A DNA stretch of 64,000 nt from Amyloporia xantha. Its lineage: Eukaryota > Basidiomycota > Agaricomycetes > Polyporales > Adustoporiaceae. Below the pieces are notes generated by a model, which was given only the letters and a program-made list of their open reading frames with translations, was not told the DNA's origin and made no database searches. Shown piece by piece: positions 22,646 to 31,541 of this stretch (the first letter of the stretch is position 1; every line of letters starts with the position of its first letter). Location of the stretch: positions 62,001 through 126,000 of the forward strand of contig JAYKKR010000048.1 in NCBI GenBank assembly GCA_036971615.1. The letters run 5' to 3'. Both the position numbers and the translations under genes were made by a program.

Positions 22646-25600
22646 TGAGCACTCGGCCCCTGTATCAGCCGTTGCGAGACCTTCCACGAGCAGTTCCGAG
22701 TCCCTACTGGTCCTTCAATCCCGCTATCCTCGGGCAGATCGTCGTTTCTTGTGGCTTTGCCTGGCCGTTGTACTGGCAGGGGTCCTCTTGCTTCACGTCG
22801 GTGTGCATCCCTCACCTCAATCGGGGCGAGTCTTGTTTCCAGATTCCGGTTCCCCTGGTCGCCTCCGTCTAACTCTGAGTACGTTGTCCCGTCCTTCACT
22901 CTGTCCTCTGTGGCGGGTGTGCATGGAACGTGCCCAAGGGACTCGCTGCTCTCGCATTCTAGGATGCTCCTGTCTGCTCGCCGCTCGCACCATTGCAGCC
23001 CTGCACCGAACCCTGTTTGCCTGCTCTCGGTTTCCCGGGTGCTCACGTCTCCTTTGAATTTGCTAATTCGATCGGCTAGGAGTGGGCATCTGTCGAGGGC
23101 TGTCCTGTCCTCATCCGAACGCTGTGCTCGTTCCCCGCGCATATCGAGGCGTAGGTAATGTGCTCGAGTCTTCGTCGGATCTGGGGCATTTCGTTCACGC
23201 ACATCGCTGTCGGCTACCCTCCCCTCTCCACTCCTGTCTCCATTCGCACTTGGTTCGTTTCCGCTCGCAGTCCTAGCTTCCGATCGTTGTTCTTCGCCCA
23301 GATAGACGGCGTCTCGTCTGAGCGCACCGTCGCTCTGTGCCCGCCCCCTTCCCTCCGTCCTCCCGCATCCGCTCTGAATCCTGCTAGTCCGGTAGGTGGT
23401 TCTTCTCCTGATGCTTGTGCCCTCATTCCCCCAATGAACATGCATGTCCCCTCCCATGCGAACGTCCGGCATCCGACCGCCGCCCTCCAAAGGTCGTGCT
23501 TGTTCACCCAACGGGGCGGTTTGGGCGTCAGGATCGTGTGCTGTCCTCTGCTCGACCGAGCTGCTGGCTATCGTCGTCCCGGTTCCATTCATTCTGTTTT
23601 CGATTGGGGCGCGGCTCCGTCGTTGCTCGCTGTCGTTTACACGCCTGTCCTTGCTCCAGCTCATCCACCCCCCGCTCTTGTGCACTCGCCATGGCTGATA
23701 CGTGCTCCCTGCTGCTTTCGCCCAATTCTTCCCTGCTTCGTCCACACTCACCCCCGTCATCTCCTGCCGGGGCGATTCCTCGTCCTCACGCCCCTGCTCG
23801 CTCTCACCTACCCGCTCCTCCCTCTCTTCCGCGGCCCTAGCGCCACATGCTTCTCCCTCCAATACTTCCCTTAATCCTCCTACTCCCTTCATACCGTGCG
23901 ATATCAACGCCCTCCCCCTCGTATTCTCATCCCCGTGCTCGGTCTCCTGCCCTCTGCTTCGCCCTGAACTCCCTTCCAGATTCTCGACGGCGCACGCTCC
24001 TCCCTTCGCGGATCCTCGTTCACACAAGCGCCCCTCTCCTGTATTTCTCCCATTGCTGTCCGTGCCGCTGAAACATGCTTGTATCGTGGGCGTCCCCCAT
24101 ACGATTCGCTCGCTGGACCATTCCTTTTTGCCCCCGGATGTCAACGCCTGCAGGAAAGGCAAAACAGCTCCCAGTAGGCACAGTATAGTGTAAACCGCAC
24201 AGTGGAAGACTGTAAGAGTGAGCAGGACTAGAGCTAAACTTCCAGTGGTAGCAATGGGCGCAGGGCCAATGGGTTTGAGCCGTTCCGTCGATCGTTCATC
24301 GGCACCTTGTAGCACGTCCGTCTTCCACATGTAGTACCCAGCAAGCTCCCTATTCGTACTCTGCAGATCGCCCAAACTGGTCGGAAGGTACGCCAATACC
24401 AAGCGAGTCGAAAGTCCCGATTCCCTCGCCATGGTTGCCGAGCTTGAGGCAATAATCCGTCCTTCATCACCCCCGCTGAACACGGGTGCTATCCCCGACC
24501 CGTTGCGCGAGAGCGCGGACAGCGGATGCGTCGGCTGCCGTTCGAACAGCGCAGCACGCCAGCACCCCGTCGTCGCGCTCGTAGATCCCCCACTTAGTAG
24601 AGGCCCCCTGGACGCCGCCCTGTCCTCGTCCTCAGGCCGCGCTTGTTTCCCGTGCGTATCAATGCATAGTTGATGTGCTTGAAGTTTCGTCGGATCTGTG
24701 GCATCGCGTGCGATCACATCGTCGTCGGCTACTCTTCTCCCTCCGCTCCCGCCTCTGTCCTTGCTCACTTTATTTCCGCGCACAGTCCCCTGCCCTCTCC
24801 TTCGCCCTACGCCTCCTCCCGACACCATCGCTGTCGACCGCGCTCCCTCCCGGCGGCTGCTAGGTACCCACTTTCCTGCTCGAGTTTTTGTCCCCGACGT
24901 GCGAGAGTGCACGCGCGAGCCGTGGTCGTACACGCCTTCCTTGCCTCCCCTCTCCAAAAGTTGTTGCCGCTCGCCGCGTACCGACCGTCTTGCCCTTGTC
25001 CAGCTTGTTTCTAGTGTACCTCGTAGTCCGCATAATGCACTGTAAAGTACGAGCCCGATGTATAGATACACGCGGCTGCACCTAACGAGTATACTGCTCG
25101 CCGTTCCGCAATGTGATTCTGACTGATTGAGGTCTTGGTGGCATTTCTCCTCCGCGCCCGGGCTCACGATCGATAGCTTCAGGTCTTCGTCCGTACCCTG
25201 AGATTCGCGCGCCGCTGCTGTCGGCGTCGATCGCGTCTCGAATCGTTTATGGTCGAGTACTGTCTTCTTGGTCTCGAGCCTAATCGATCCACTCACCGAT
25301 CGTTCGTACCCTTGCCTTGATGCGCTTGTCGCCCGAGTACGCGTCTCAGATGACCGTCCGAATGTATTGTCTCTACCATCCAAGCTGAGGAGCACCGACG
25401 ATAGGAGGGTTGCGAATCCGCCATTCGCTTGTGCACCCGCTGGGAGTAGGTTAAATGGCCTTCGCCTGACGTTCCCTCCGCGCACGCTCTCCGCGCCCCA
25501 AACTTGGCAAGTACTTCCCCCGAAGAGTCCTAGTCCCAACTTTGTGAGCGAGCCGTGATACAGTGACGTGAGTGGAGGGCGCGTCGGCTGTCGTTCGAAC

Positions 25601-28116
25601 GGCGCAGCGCTCCAACGTCCCGTCGTCGTGCTTCTAGATCCACCCGTTGGTAGAGACCCCCAGTCATCCCCGTCGAAGTCCAACAACCGGCGCGGAAGGA
25701 ACCCGGCCCATGGGCTCGGCGAGATCGTCGAAAAGCCAGCAGATAGAGACCGCCAGATGTCAAGAACACAGTCCAGTGCGCAGCGCGGGAGGAGCCCAAA
25801 CAATGGGCTCGGGGAGAGCGTCGAGAAGCCTGAGATGGGCGGGGCGCCCGAAGGCGCTACCTCCAGCGCTCCTCTCGCTCCCTCGACCGTCTTTGTTCTC
25901 TCCCACTCAACCTCGTCTCCTCGTCCACCTCTGTGGCAGATTATCGCTGCCTGAGCTTCGAGTCCTGGGCTCGCCGCAGCTCCTTCCCTCCCCCGCTGTC
26001 TCCGCGTCTCCTGGGCCCCGTCGTCCTTCCCGCACTGTATGACCTCTGCCCCTATCCTCCCCTCCAACGCGCTCGTCATGCACACACACCCCTTCGTCTC
26101 CATCACAGTCCCTTCCGCCGCTCTAGTTTTGCCCGAGGACACCTGCTCCAACTCTGCCCTAACACGTTCCCTCCTACCTAGCGCGCATCTCCACGCTGTT
26201 CTCTGGAAAGTAGGTTTCGACGCGTCTCTCGCGTCCGCCCCGCGATCGACTATCGAATCAGTCGTCCCTGGTCCACGCCCGACGCTGTAGTCGTTTCCGC
26301 CCCATGGTGAGAGCTCGATAGCATCTTTTAGTCCTAACACAAAGACCTCCGCGCCGCATTCTCGCCCGTCCGACACCTTCGTAGAGCCGTGATCCAACAG
26401 CCGCAGGCCTCGGGGAGTGCGCTCGGCGCTGTTATCGTTCCGCGGGAGAAAGGGGAAACCGTACTTCATAGGCCTTGTCCGCGTGAGTATCGCGCCCCCA
26501 TCCTCTTCAAGCTCCCTATTTTCTGACTCTCCCACCCCTTCCGGTGCTCCCTGATTCTCCCAACGCCCCTCAGGCTCTAGTACGCACTCCTCCGACACCC
26601 CGATATCGCGTGAAGACACTTTCTCTACCCCCGTCCCAGCGTGCTCTCTCCTACCCATCGTAGATCCAGGAGCCATCCTGCGTAGGGTGACGTCCTTGTC
26701 CCACCCCAAGGTCGACGTCTCAGCACCGCTAACAACCGCTCTCGACCTCCCTCCGGTTCGATGAACGCGCTCCACCGATAGCAAGGTTCTCGACGCCCTG
26801 GCGAGTGGCAGCCGCCGCTCAGAAGGGTGTTTTTCACCGGCTCGCCCTCCTTTCGTTGTAAGTAGCTTCTTCGGGTGTCTTGACGTCCCCGTGCTCTGCA
26901 AAGGCTGAGCCGCTGAATCTTCTCGTAGATCGAACTGTTCGCCCCCATGCCCCGCAGGGTATACGCCACAAGATGCTGCCAGCGCTGTCAAGATTCGTAC
27001 CATCGATGGAAATGCGGACCCTGCGCCGTGTTTGTCCTCCCGTAGCTGGGTCCGTCTTCCTGTTCCCTTCTCGGTCCTCCCTGACATGCCTAATGCGCGC
27101 TCCCGCCCCTCCATATCTGATACGTCCAATTTGTACGACAGCTCCCCAGTATCTGTTGCGCCATCTTCCACAGCTCGGTGTGCACTGAAGGTCGTCCCCT
27201 CCGCGGCCATCCCACATCCCCTATTCACGTAAGACGCGCTCGCCGACACCGCTGCGTTTTGCTTAGTTCTGGGTCTGTCCGTGCCGGCTCCCTTCACCGT
27301 TGTTGAGTCACGGGAGCACAAGGGTTGAGCCCTATCTCCAAACTTTAGCCCTGGTGTCTGCTCTTGCGCGTCCCGGCTAGGTGCTTCCAACGTGAATCTC
27401 CCTGAAGCACCCGTGCTGAGCTGGACGTCCCCGAGCGTATCCGCTGCACCTGTAGGTCGGTCAGTCTGGGGACCGGGCTTCTTCTCTGCCTGGGTTTTCT
27501 TCGCAGACCCTTCGCCCTCGAGGTTCCCAGGTCGTGCTACCCCCCTTATTCTGCTAGAAACACAAGACCTTCCCTCCGTCTCTGTCGTGCTCCGCTTCGC
27601 GTCCCTAGCTTCGGCTACTTGTGTTTTCTCCCGCGTCTCGTTTGATCTCGTCGCCGATGATGTGTCGGACGATACTTCTCTTGTTAGCCCGGTATGCTCG
27701 TCCTCCCATCTCGACACGTTCAGCCTCATTGGCGCGCCCTCGTACTCAGCTCTGCGATCTCGGTGTAGTTCCGATACCCCCGCGTCTTTCCTTGGCCTGT
27801 TAGGTCCCTGCTCCTCTTGGTCCGCCGCCACTCCTGGTGTCCTTCCTCCCGTCACTGCCCCTCCTCCTTTCGTTTGCTCAGGCTGAGTCCCGACCTGGCA
27901 TGCCTCCTGGCGTGATGTGATTTCCCCCGTGCTCACGCATAGCGTTGTACGCAGCGGTTGAAGTAGAGGTGCCAAAGAAATAGGTCGAGCTGTCTCGTTT
28001 GTAGTACGCTGCATGCCGGCCCATTTGCATGTCTGTAGGTTTGAAAAATAGGAATTCAAAAGTCGTACTTGCCTCCCGTTGGCGCCGGCGTGAGACTCGA
28101 GTTGAGCAACCGCCAT
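22642..28116 (-). CDS. ORF1 of the LTR element, giant frame of 1,824 codons, unknown
   Basis: The first ATG is 28116 (MAVAQLESHAGANG), 71 nt inside the 5' LTR border; the open frame itself extends to 28263. It stays open for 5.5 kb in a GC-rich region, which is very unlikely by chance and argues for selection. The protein is rich in Arg, Gly, Glu, Ser and Thr. It contains diverged internal repeats (two neighbouring copies of about 31 residues, GFSTLSPSPLFGLLPR and GFSTISPSPWAGFLPR; a DPTK...DEDR block twice; an ERQPT block twice) and two hydrophobic stretches, one near 25010-25080 and a longer one near 24145-24240. I recognise no Gag, protease, polymerase or envelope family. A small intron cannot be excluded. 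Confidence 0.6.
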   Translation of the reverse strand: MAVAQLESHAGANGRQVRLLNSYFSNLQTCKWAGMQRTTNETARPISLAPLLQPLRTTLCVSTGEITSRQEACQVGTQPEQTKGGGAVTGGRTPGVAADQEEQGPNRPRKDAGVSELHRDRRAEYEGAPMRLNVSRWEDEHTGLTREVSSDTSSATRSNETREKTQVAEARDAKRSTTETEGRSCVSSRIRGVARPGNLEGEGSAKKTQAEKKPGPQTDRPTGAADTLGDVQLSTGASGRFTLEAPSRDAQEQTPGLKFGDRAQPLCSRDSTTVKGAGTDRPRTKQNAAVSASASYVNRGCGMAAEGTTFSAHRAVEDGATDTGELSYKLDVSDMEGRERALGMSGRTEKGTGRRTQLREDKHGAGSAFPSMVRILTALAASCGVYPAGHGGEQFDLREDSAAQPLQSTGTSRHPKKLLTTKGGRAGEKHPSERRLPLARASRTLLSVERVHRTGGRSRAVVSGAETSTLGWDKDVTLRRMAPGSTMGRREHAGTGVEKVSSRDIGVSEECVLEPEGRWENQGAPEGVGESENRELEEDGGAILTRTRPMKYGFPFLPRNDNSAERTPRGLRLLDHGSTKVSDGRECGAEVFVLGLKDAIELSPWGGNDYSVGRGPGTTDSIVDRGADARDASKPTFQRTAWRCALGRRERVRAELEQVSSGKTRAAEGTVMETKGCVCMTSALEGRIGAEVIQCGKDDGAQETRRQRGREGAAASPGLEAQAAIICHRGGRGDEVEWERTKTVEGARGALEVAPSGAPPISGFSTLSPSPLFGLLPRCALDCVLDIWRSLSAGFSTISPSPWAGFLPRRLLDFDGDDWGSLPTGGSRSTTTGRWSAAPFERQPTRPPLTSLYHGSLTKLGLGLFGGSTCQVWGAESVRGGNVRRRPFNLLPAGAQANGGFATLLSSVLLSLDGRDNTFGRSSETRTRATSASRQGYERSVSGSIRLETKKTVLDHKRFETRSTPTAAARESQGTDEDLKLSIVSPGAEEKCHQDLNQSESHCGTASSILVRCSRVYLYIGLVLYSALCGLRGTLETSWTRARRSVRGERQQLLERGGKEGVYDHGSRVHSRTSGTKTRAGKWVPSSRREGARSTAMVSGGGVGRRRGQGTVRGNKVSKDRGGSGGRRVADDDVIARDATDPTKLQAHQLCIDTHGKQARPEDEDRAASRGPLLSGGSTSATTGCWRAALFERQPTHPLSALSRNGSGIAPVFSGGDEGRIIASSSATMARESGLSTRLVLAYLPTSLGDLQSTNRELAGYYMWKTDVLQGADERSTERLKPIGPAPIATTGSLALVLLTLTVFHCAVYTILCLLGAVLPFLQALTSGGKKEWSSERIVWGTPTIQACFSGTDSNGRNTGEGRLCERGSAKGGACAVENLEGSSGRSRGQETEHGDENTRGRALISHGMKGVGGLREVLEGEACGARAAEEREERVGESEQGREDEESPRQEMTGVSVDEAGKNWAKAAGSTYQPWRVHKSGGWMSWSKDRRVNDSEQRRSRAPIENRMNGTGTTIASSSVEQRTAHDPDAQTAPLGEQARPLEGGGRMPDVRMGGDMHVHWGNEGTSIRRRTTYRTSRIQSGCGRTEGRGRAQSDGALRRDAVYLGEEQRSEARTASGNEPSANGDRSGEGRVADSDVRERNAPDPTKTRAHYLRLDMRGERAQRSDEDRTALDRCPLLADRISKFKGDVSTRETESRQTGFGAGLQWCERRADRSILECESSESLGHVPCTPATEDRVKDGTTYSELDGGDQGNRNLETRLAPIEVRDAHRREARGPLPVQRPGKATRNDDLPEDSGIEGPVGTRNCSWKVSQRLIQGPSAQ
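25651..25836 (-). repeat. Tandem duplication inside ORF1, two copies of about 93 nt
   Basis: Copies at about 25651-25743 and 25744-25836 share AGAGACC, CATGGGCTCGG/AATGGGCTCGG and GTCGA(A/G)AAGCC. They encode related 31-residue units and keep the frame open, though they have diverged. Confidence 0.65.
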
Positions 28117-28186
28117 AACAGCCGTGCTCCTGAGCTGGGAGGCGTAAGACTCGCAGGAAGATGGGCCCCTCGCGGTGGGCTCCAGT

Positions 28187-29011
28187 TGTAAGTCGAGACG
28201 GCGCGCCGTCCCGTGTGCGAATATGTTCGTCCGAGGGGCTATGAGGGAGCTGCGAGCTTCCAAAAGAATGTGTGGTGGTGTGGAATGAGTGAAGGGTGGA
28301 ACAACGTGTGAGACTCAGCTCTGTACTCGGAATGTGCTCCTTCCCAATGGTAGCGCCGCTGCGCTATGTCGAATCCCGGTGCAAAACTCTGTCTCTGAAA
28401 ACCCCAGAAAATGCCCGCTGGCACTCGATTGCTTCCCTCCGCCGCGTGTGGAGAGCCTCAGTATCGCAGTAAAGTCGTATAGAGAGCCGCTGCAACTCTA
28501 CACTAAACCCGGTGAAAGAAGAGAAAATACGCAGTTTGCCCTGCCGCTTGCAGAGCCCCGGTGTCGCAGTATCGCAGTGTCGCAGTGTCGCAGTAAAAGA
28601 CGTATAGAGTGCCGCTGCAGCTCTACACTAAGCCCGGTAAGAGAAAGAGAGTGTCTATTGCCCAGTAGTGAGATGTACAGGGGAGTCCTCGTAGTATGGT
28701 ACCCAGGGGGAACTCCAGAGCTAGCTACCTTCCGGCCACGTCGTCTACCCTCCGCTGACTAAGCGGAACGAAGCGGTGTCACTCCCGAAGGAAGAATCGC
28801 AAAATCGGAATAAAGCGGAGGGAAGGGGAGGAAAGATAAGATAAAACACCAAAACCAATTAGTGCAAAAATGCGAAACAAATGAGAATCAAATCGAACAC
28901 CAAAGGTGTATGGTAGACACAGAGGAGGGAGGAACAACACCTGAGGAAGAGAGAGAATGAGATGCTTGCTTGTCTGTGCTTTCACCCCCCAGCCCGATAC
29001 CTCTCCTTACA
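28187..29011 (-). repeat. 5' LTR of the pol-less LTR element
   Basis: 825 bp, essentially identical to 20635-21459. Contains the upstream non-ATG part of the ORF1 frame. Confidence 0.92.
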
Positions 29012-29015
29012 TCGC

Positions 29016-29705
29016 CGAGAGATGTCAACTCGAAATCAAATTAGTACTACTTGAATGTTACTTGTGCTCGCACCTTGGTCCACGCTGACTGTGCGGGCTG
29101 CAGACGCCGTGCATTTGAGCCCCGCACCCATTGCGAGATGAGGTTGTGAACGCGCGTCCTAGTGGCGCACATCGTGGAGGTCTTGTTCTTGAGTTATGGT
29201 GCTGGCAGGTAGGCGTTAGGTGCATGAGAAGAAACGCCAACGGGCGCGCGCACTTACCGCAGCGGAAAGGGCATTCCATGACCGTCAATCCTGCGCGAGC
29301 ATCAGCTTCTTTGGAAGGATGTGCAGGCGCCACGTTCAGCAGTCATTCCTCGCCTTCGTAGTGGTACCAGATGATGTCAGCGGCGATCTTGAGTTGGCCA
29401 GTGTCCGCGTCGAGAGCGCAGTACTAGTTCGCCCTCAGATCGACCTCAGACATGTGCGAATAGACGAAGTTGGGGAACGTACCCGCAGTGAAGATTGATC
29501 TCGATCAGATCAACCATATTTCCTAATTCGGTTCTCGGTTCGGACGTGTTCGCACCGCGTTCAGGCAATGCGTTGCAAGCCGAGAACCGCGGACCGAACC
29601 CAGCGGCCAACGGCCGGACCGAACCTGGACCGGAACTGAACCTTAGGTCCGGTTCACCGTTTCGGGGTTCGGACCTAGGTTCAGGACCGAACTTAGGAGA
29701 CGCTA
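29016..29705. other. hAT right arm
   Basis: Non-coding; carries subterminal GGTTCGG-type repeats at about 29530-29690 and ends in the right inverted repeat. Short open frames only. Confidence 0.6.
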
Positions 29706-29784
29706 TAGCCACGTATATAAGTGCATAATTATCAGTAGAAAGCGTGTGATTCAATTGTGTAAGCAACTTATTCGATGCGCGCGT

Positions 29785-29812
29785 GCGCGGGCATTACTTT
29801 TGGCCGCCACTG
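29785..29812. repeat. Right terminal inverted repeat of the Tc1 element
   Basis: Reverse complement reads CAGTGGCGGCCAAAAGTAAT onward; followed by TA at 29813-29814. Confidence 0.92.
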
Positions 29813-29814
29813 TA

Positions 29815-31541
29815 GTTGTCTCTTCCTGAATATCAGAATGTAATGCATCTATGTTTTAATGTGAATGGATAGTGTAGAAAGTCCAATGATACAAATTTAA
29901 TTTTCTTGCAGTAGAAACCCTTCAGCCTGGAGTAGAAAGAAATAGGTCCCACTGTGACCTGTAGTCAATGAATTTTATTGTCGAATAATCATATCCATAT
30001 TTGAGCGTTTTTCAGTTACAATAGGCCCCGAATCCGATGGGGTGTGACTGATGCAGGCCTAATAAATTTGGTATATGTACATGGGCGCTTCTACCTATTA
30101 TAGCGATTTCATATCATTATGAACTATCATTTATCACTTTATACATTTCTCTGTGTGCCGCCAACACCCGAAGCATGAGAACGGATAACTATTGACTCTT
30201 CAATTATCGGAAAATGGATTAGCTAAGCAGAGCGCCGCTGCGCGCGAAATAAGCCCGACATTACTATAAAGGGAATGGGGCGCTCCAATCATGTGACCTA
30301 GGATCAGAACTAAGACTCAAACCCGTGATAAGCCCAAACTTGCGCGCAAAACATTTTCAACGATAAATAATGTCATAGGTGTAATCAGGTGTGTCTAAGT
30401 TATCGGCCATAGTCCAGACGATTGTGTTCACCATTATTCCAGTGTTCCATTCAGCCTAAATCAGATAAAGACTCGACTTCGATAATCACTGCGCATGGCC
30501 GCGCTTGAGTGGATATGGTTTACATGCTGCTAGCCCATGTATCCGTTGACCCCTCGTTGTGAACTAGAACTTCGTATTCGAGTCATAGTGAAGCTCACCG
30601 ACGGGGTGCCGTAAGTGTGAAAAACGTGTCCAGCCCTGCGGCGCTAGTGCGTGATGCCGCTCTTGACCCCGTTTCCATTCGTCGGATATCTGAAATTCAA
30701 TCTCCCAACATCACCGGATTTTTAACAGTGTCTGCCAACTTACTATGGTCCACCGAGCATAAAGACCAGAGATCACGAGTGCTTCGATTCCAGATGGTAA
30801 TTCATATGAATGAACACTGGTTTCGTTCGGTGAGTGCAATCTTCGAGTGTAGTCGCGTTTGAATGCCCACGACTCATTGGACATTCAAAACAGGGAGTGG
30901 CGTGATCGGTGCCGATAGTGACTACTGTAAAAACACTAGCTCGTTGCCTTCAATGCGCCCTGCTTGGCTCCCGTCTCAAGATCCGAAAGCAATTGGCATT
31001 CCTCATCAGACCCATAAGTATGACGTTAGCCGTAATGCCTCAGGCTCGTTTGGTTCGTCTCAATCACACATCCACTGGCTCGACTAGCCAGCCCCATGGT
31101 CTAGTCAAAATTGAGGATCCTCGCTGACTCTCAAATAACATCGACAACCCTCATCTGTTGAGCGGATCAGATGATCCTTTCCAACGGGGTATCGGTGAGG
31201 CCAGGTCTCAAGTCTGTCTGGAAGCCCGATAGTATAGCTCCCGTGCCCGCCGTGTCTCCGAGAATGTTCTCTGGAGCATTGTCCGTGAGGCTTGGCGAAA
31301 ACACGAGCAGTCAATAGGCTGCCGGTATGTGGAACATATATCAAGACTTCCTCAGCATGTACCTGAGTGACTCCACAAGTATGCTCCTAGTCTCTACTAT
31401 GTCTCACCGTGGTACATCACTATTCGCTCTGTCGGTTGAAAATTGGAGACTGAGCGAATTTTAGAAGACGACGTACAGATCCCAGGTTCCGCTATTCCGT
31501 GTCCTATGAAGGAGAAACGTGTCACATCAATCTCACGCGCA
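29815..31541. other. Intergenic, AT-rich, no supported gene
   Basis: Separates the transposon nest from gene A. The first 450 bp are AT-rich. Open frames at 30617-30862 and 30863-31087 have no recognisable domain and no matching splice pattern; I do not call them. Confidence 0.4.

Larger units (their letters stand above)
20635..29011 (-). mobile_element. LTR retrotransposon-like element without recognisable pol
   Basis: Two 825-bp LTRs (20635-21459 and 28187-29011) start TGTAAG and end CTTACA and differ at one base that I can find (T/C at 20776/28328). A 4-bp duplication TCGC flanks the element (20631-20634 and 29012-29015). In minus orientation the right LTR is followed after two bases by a candidate primer-binding site starting TGGAGCCCACCGCGAGGGG (28184 downwards). 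A purine tract GTGAAGGGGG abuts the other LTR (21460-21469). The 6.7 kb interior holds two minus-strand frames and no protease, reverse transcriptase, RNase H or integrase motif that I can see. It looks like a young, non-autonomous large LTR element with its own unusual proteins. Confidence 0.85.
19608..29705. mobile_element. Non-autonomous hAT element carrying an LTR element
   Basis: Ends are perfect 17-bp inverted repeats starting TAGCGTCTCCTAAGTTC (19608) and reversed at 29705, matching the TAGNG form of hAT termini. They are flanked by a perfect 8-bp duplication TAGCCACG at 19600-19607 and 29706-29713, the hallmark of this superfamily. Subterminal GGTTCGG/CTGAACC repeats fill 19620-19770 and about 29530-29690. 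Own sequence is about 1.7 kb and shows no transposase, so it is a non-autonomous copy; the rest is the LTR element 20635-29011. Confidence 0.9.
2998..29812 (-). mobile_element. Tc1/mariner DNA transposon, shell of a five-element nest
   Basis: The ends are inverted repeats beginning CAGTGGCGGCCAAAAGTAAT: identical for 25 bp, one mismatch, then two more matches. They are at 2998-3025 and 29785-29812, each flanked by TA (2996-2997 and 29813-29814), the duplication expected for this superfamily. Own sequence is only about 1.3 kb (2998-3085, 18489-19607 and 29706-29812), normal for a fungal Tc1 element; the other 25 kb is a Copia and a hAT insertion with passengers. Its transposase gene is on the minus strand and is dead (nonsense codons, LTR insertion). 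Confidence 0.9.

Noticed and set aside
22640..22690. DTGA motif at the start of ORF2 as a retroviral protease
   Set aside because: No supporting hydrophobic strand before it and no second half of a protease fold after it; it also lies at the overlap and mostly upstream of the ATG.
22441..24193. Plus-strand frames of 140-240 codons inside the LTR element
   Set aside because: They are antisense to the single long frame, Pro/Ser/Leu-rich as expected for the reverse of an Arg/Glu/Gly-rich frame, and do not join to each other.
2996..29814. A giant cargo-carrying DNA transposon bounded by the outer inverted repeats
   Set aside because: The ends belong to a 1.3 kb Tc1 element; all internal blocks are explained as later insertions with their own target duplications.
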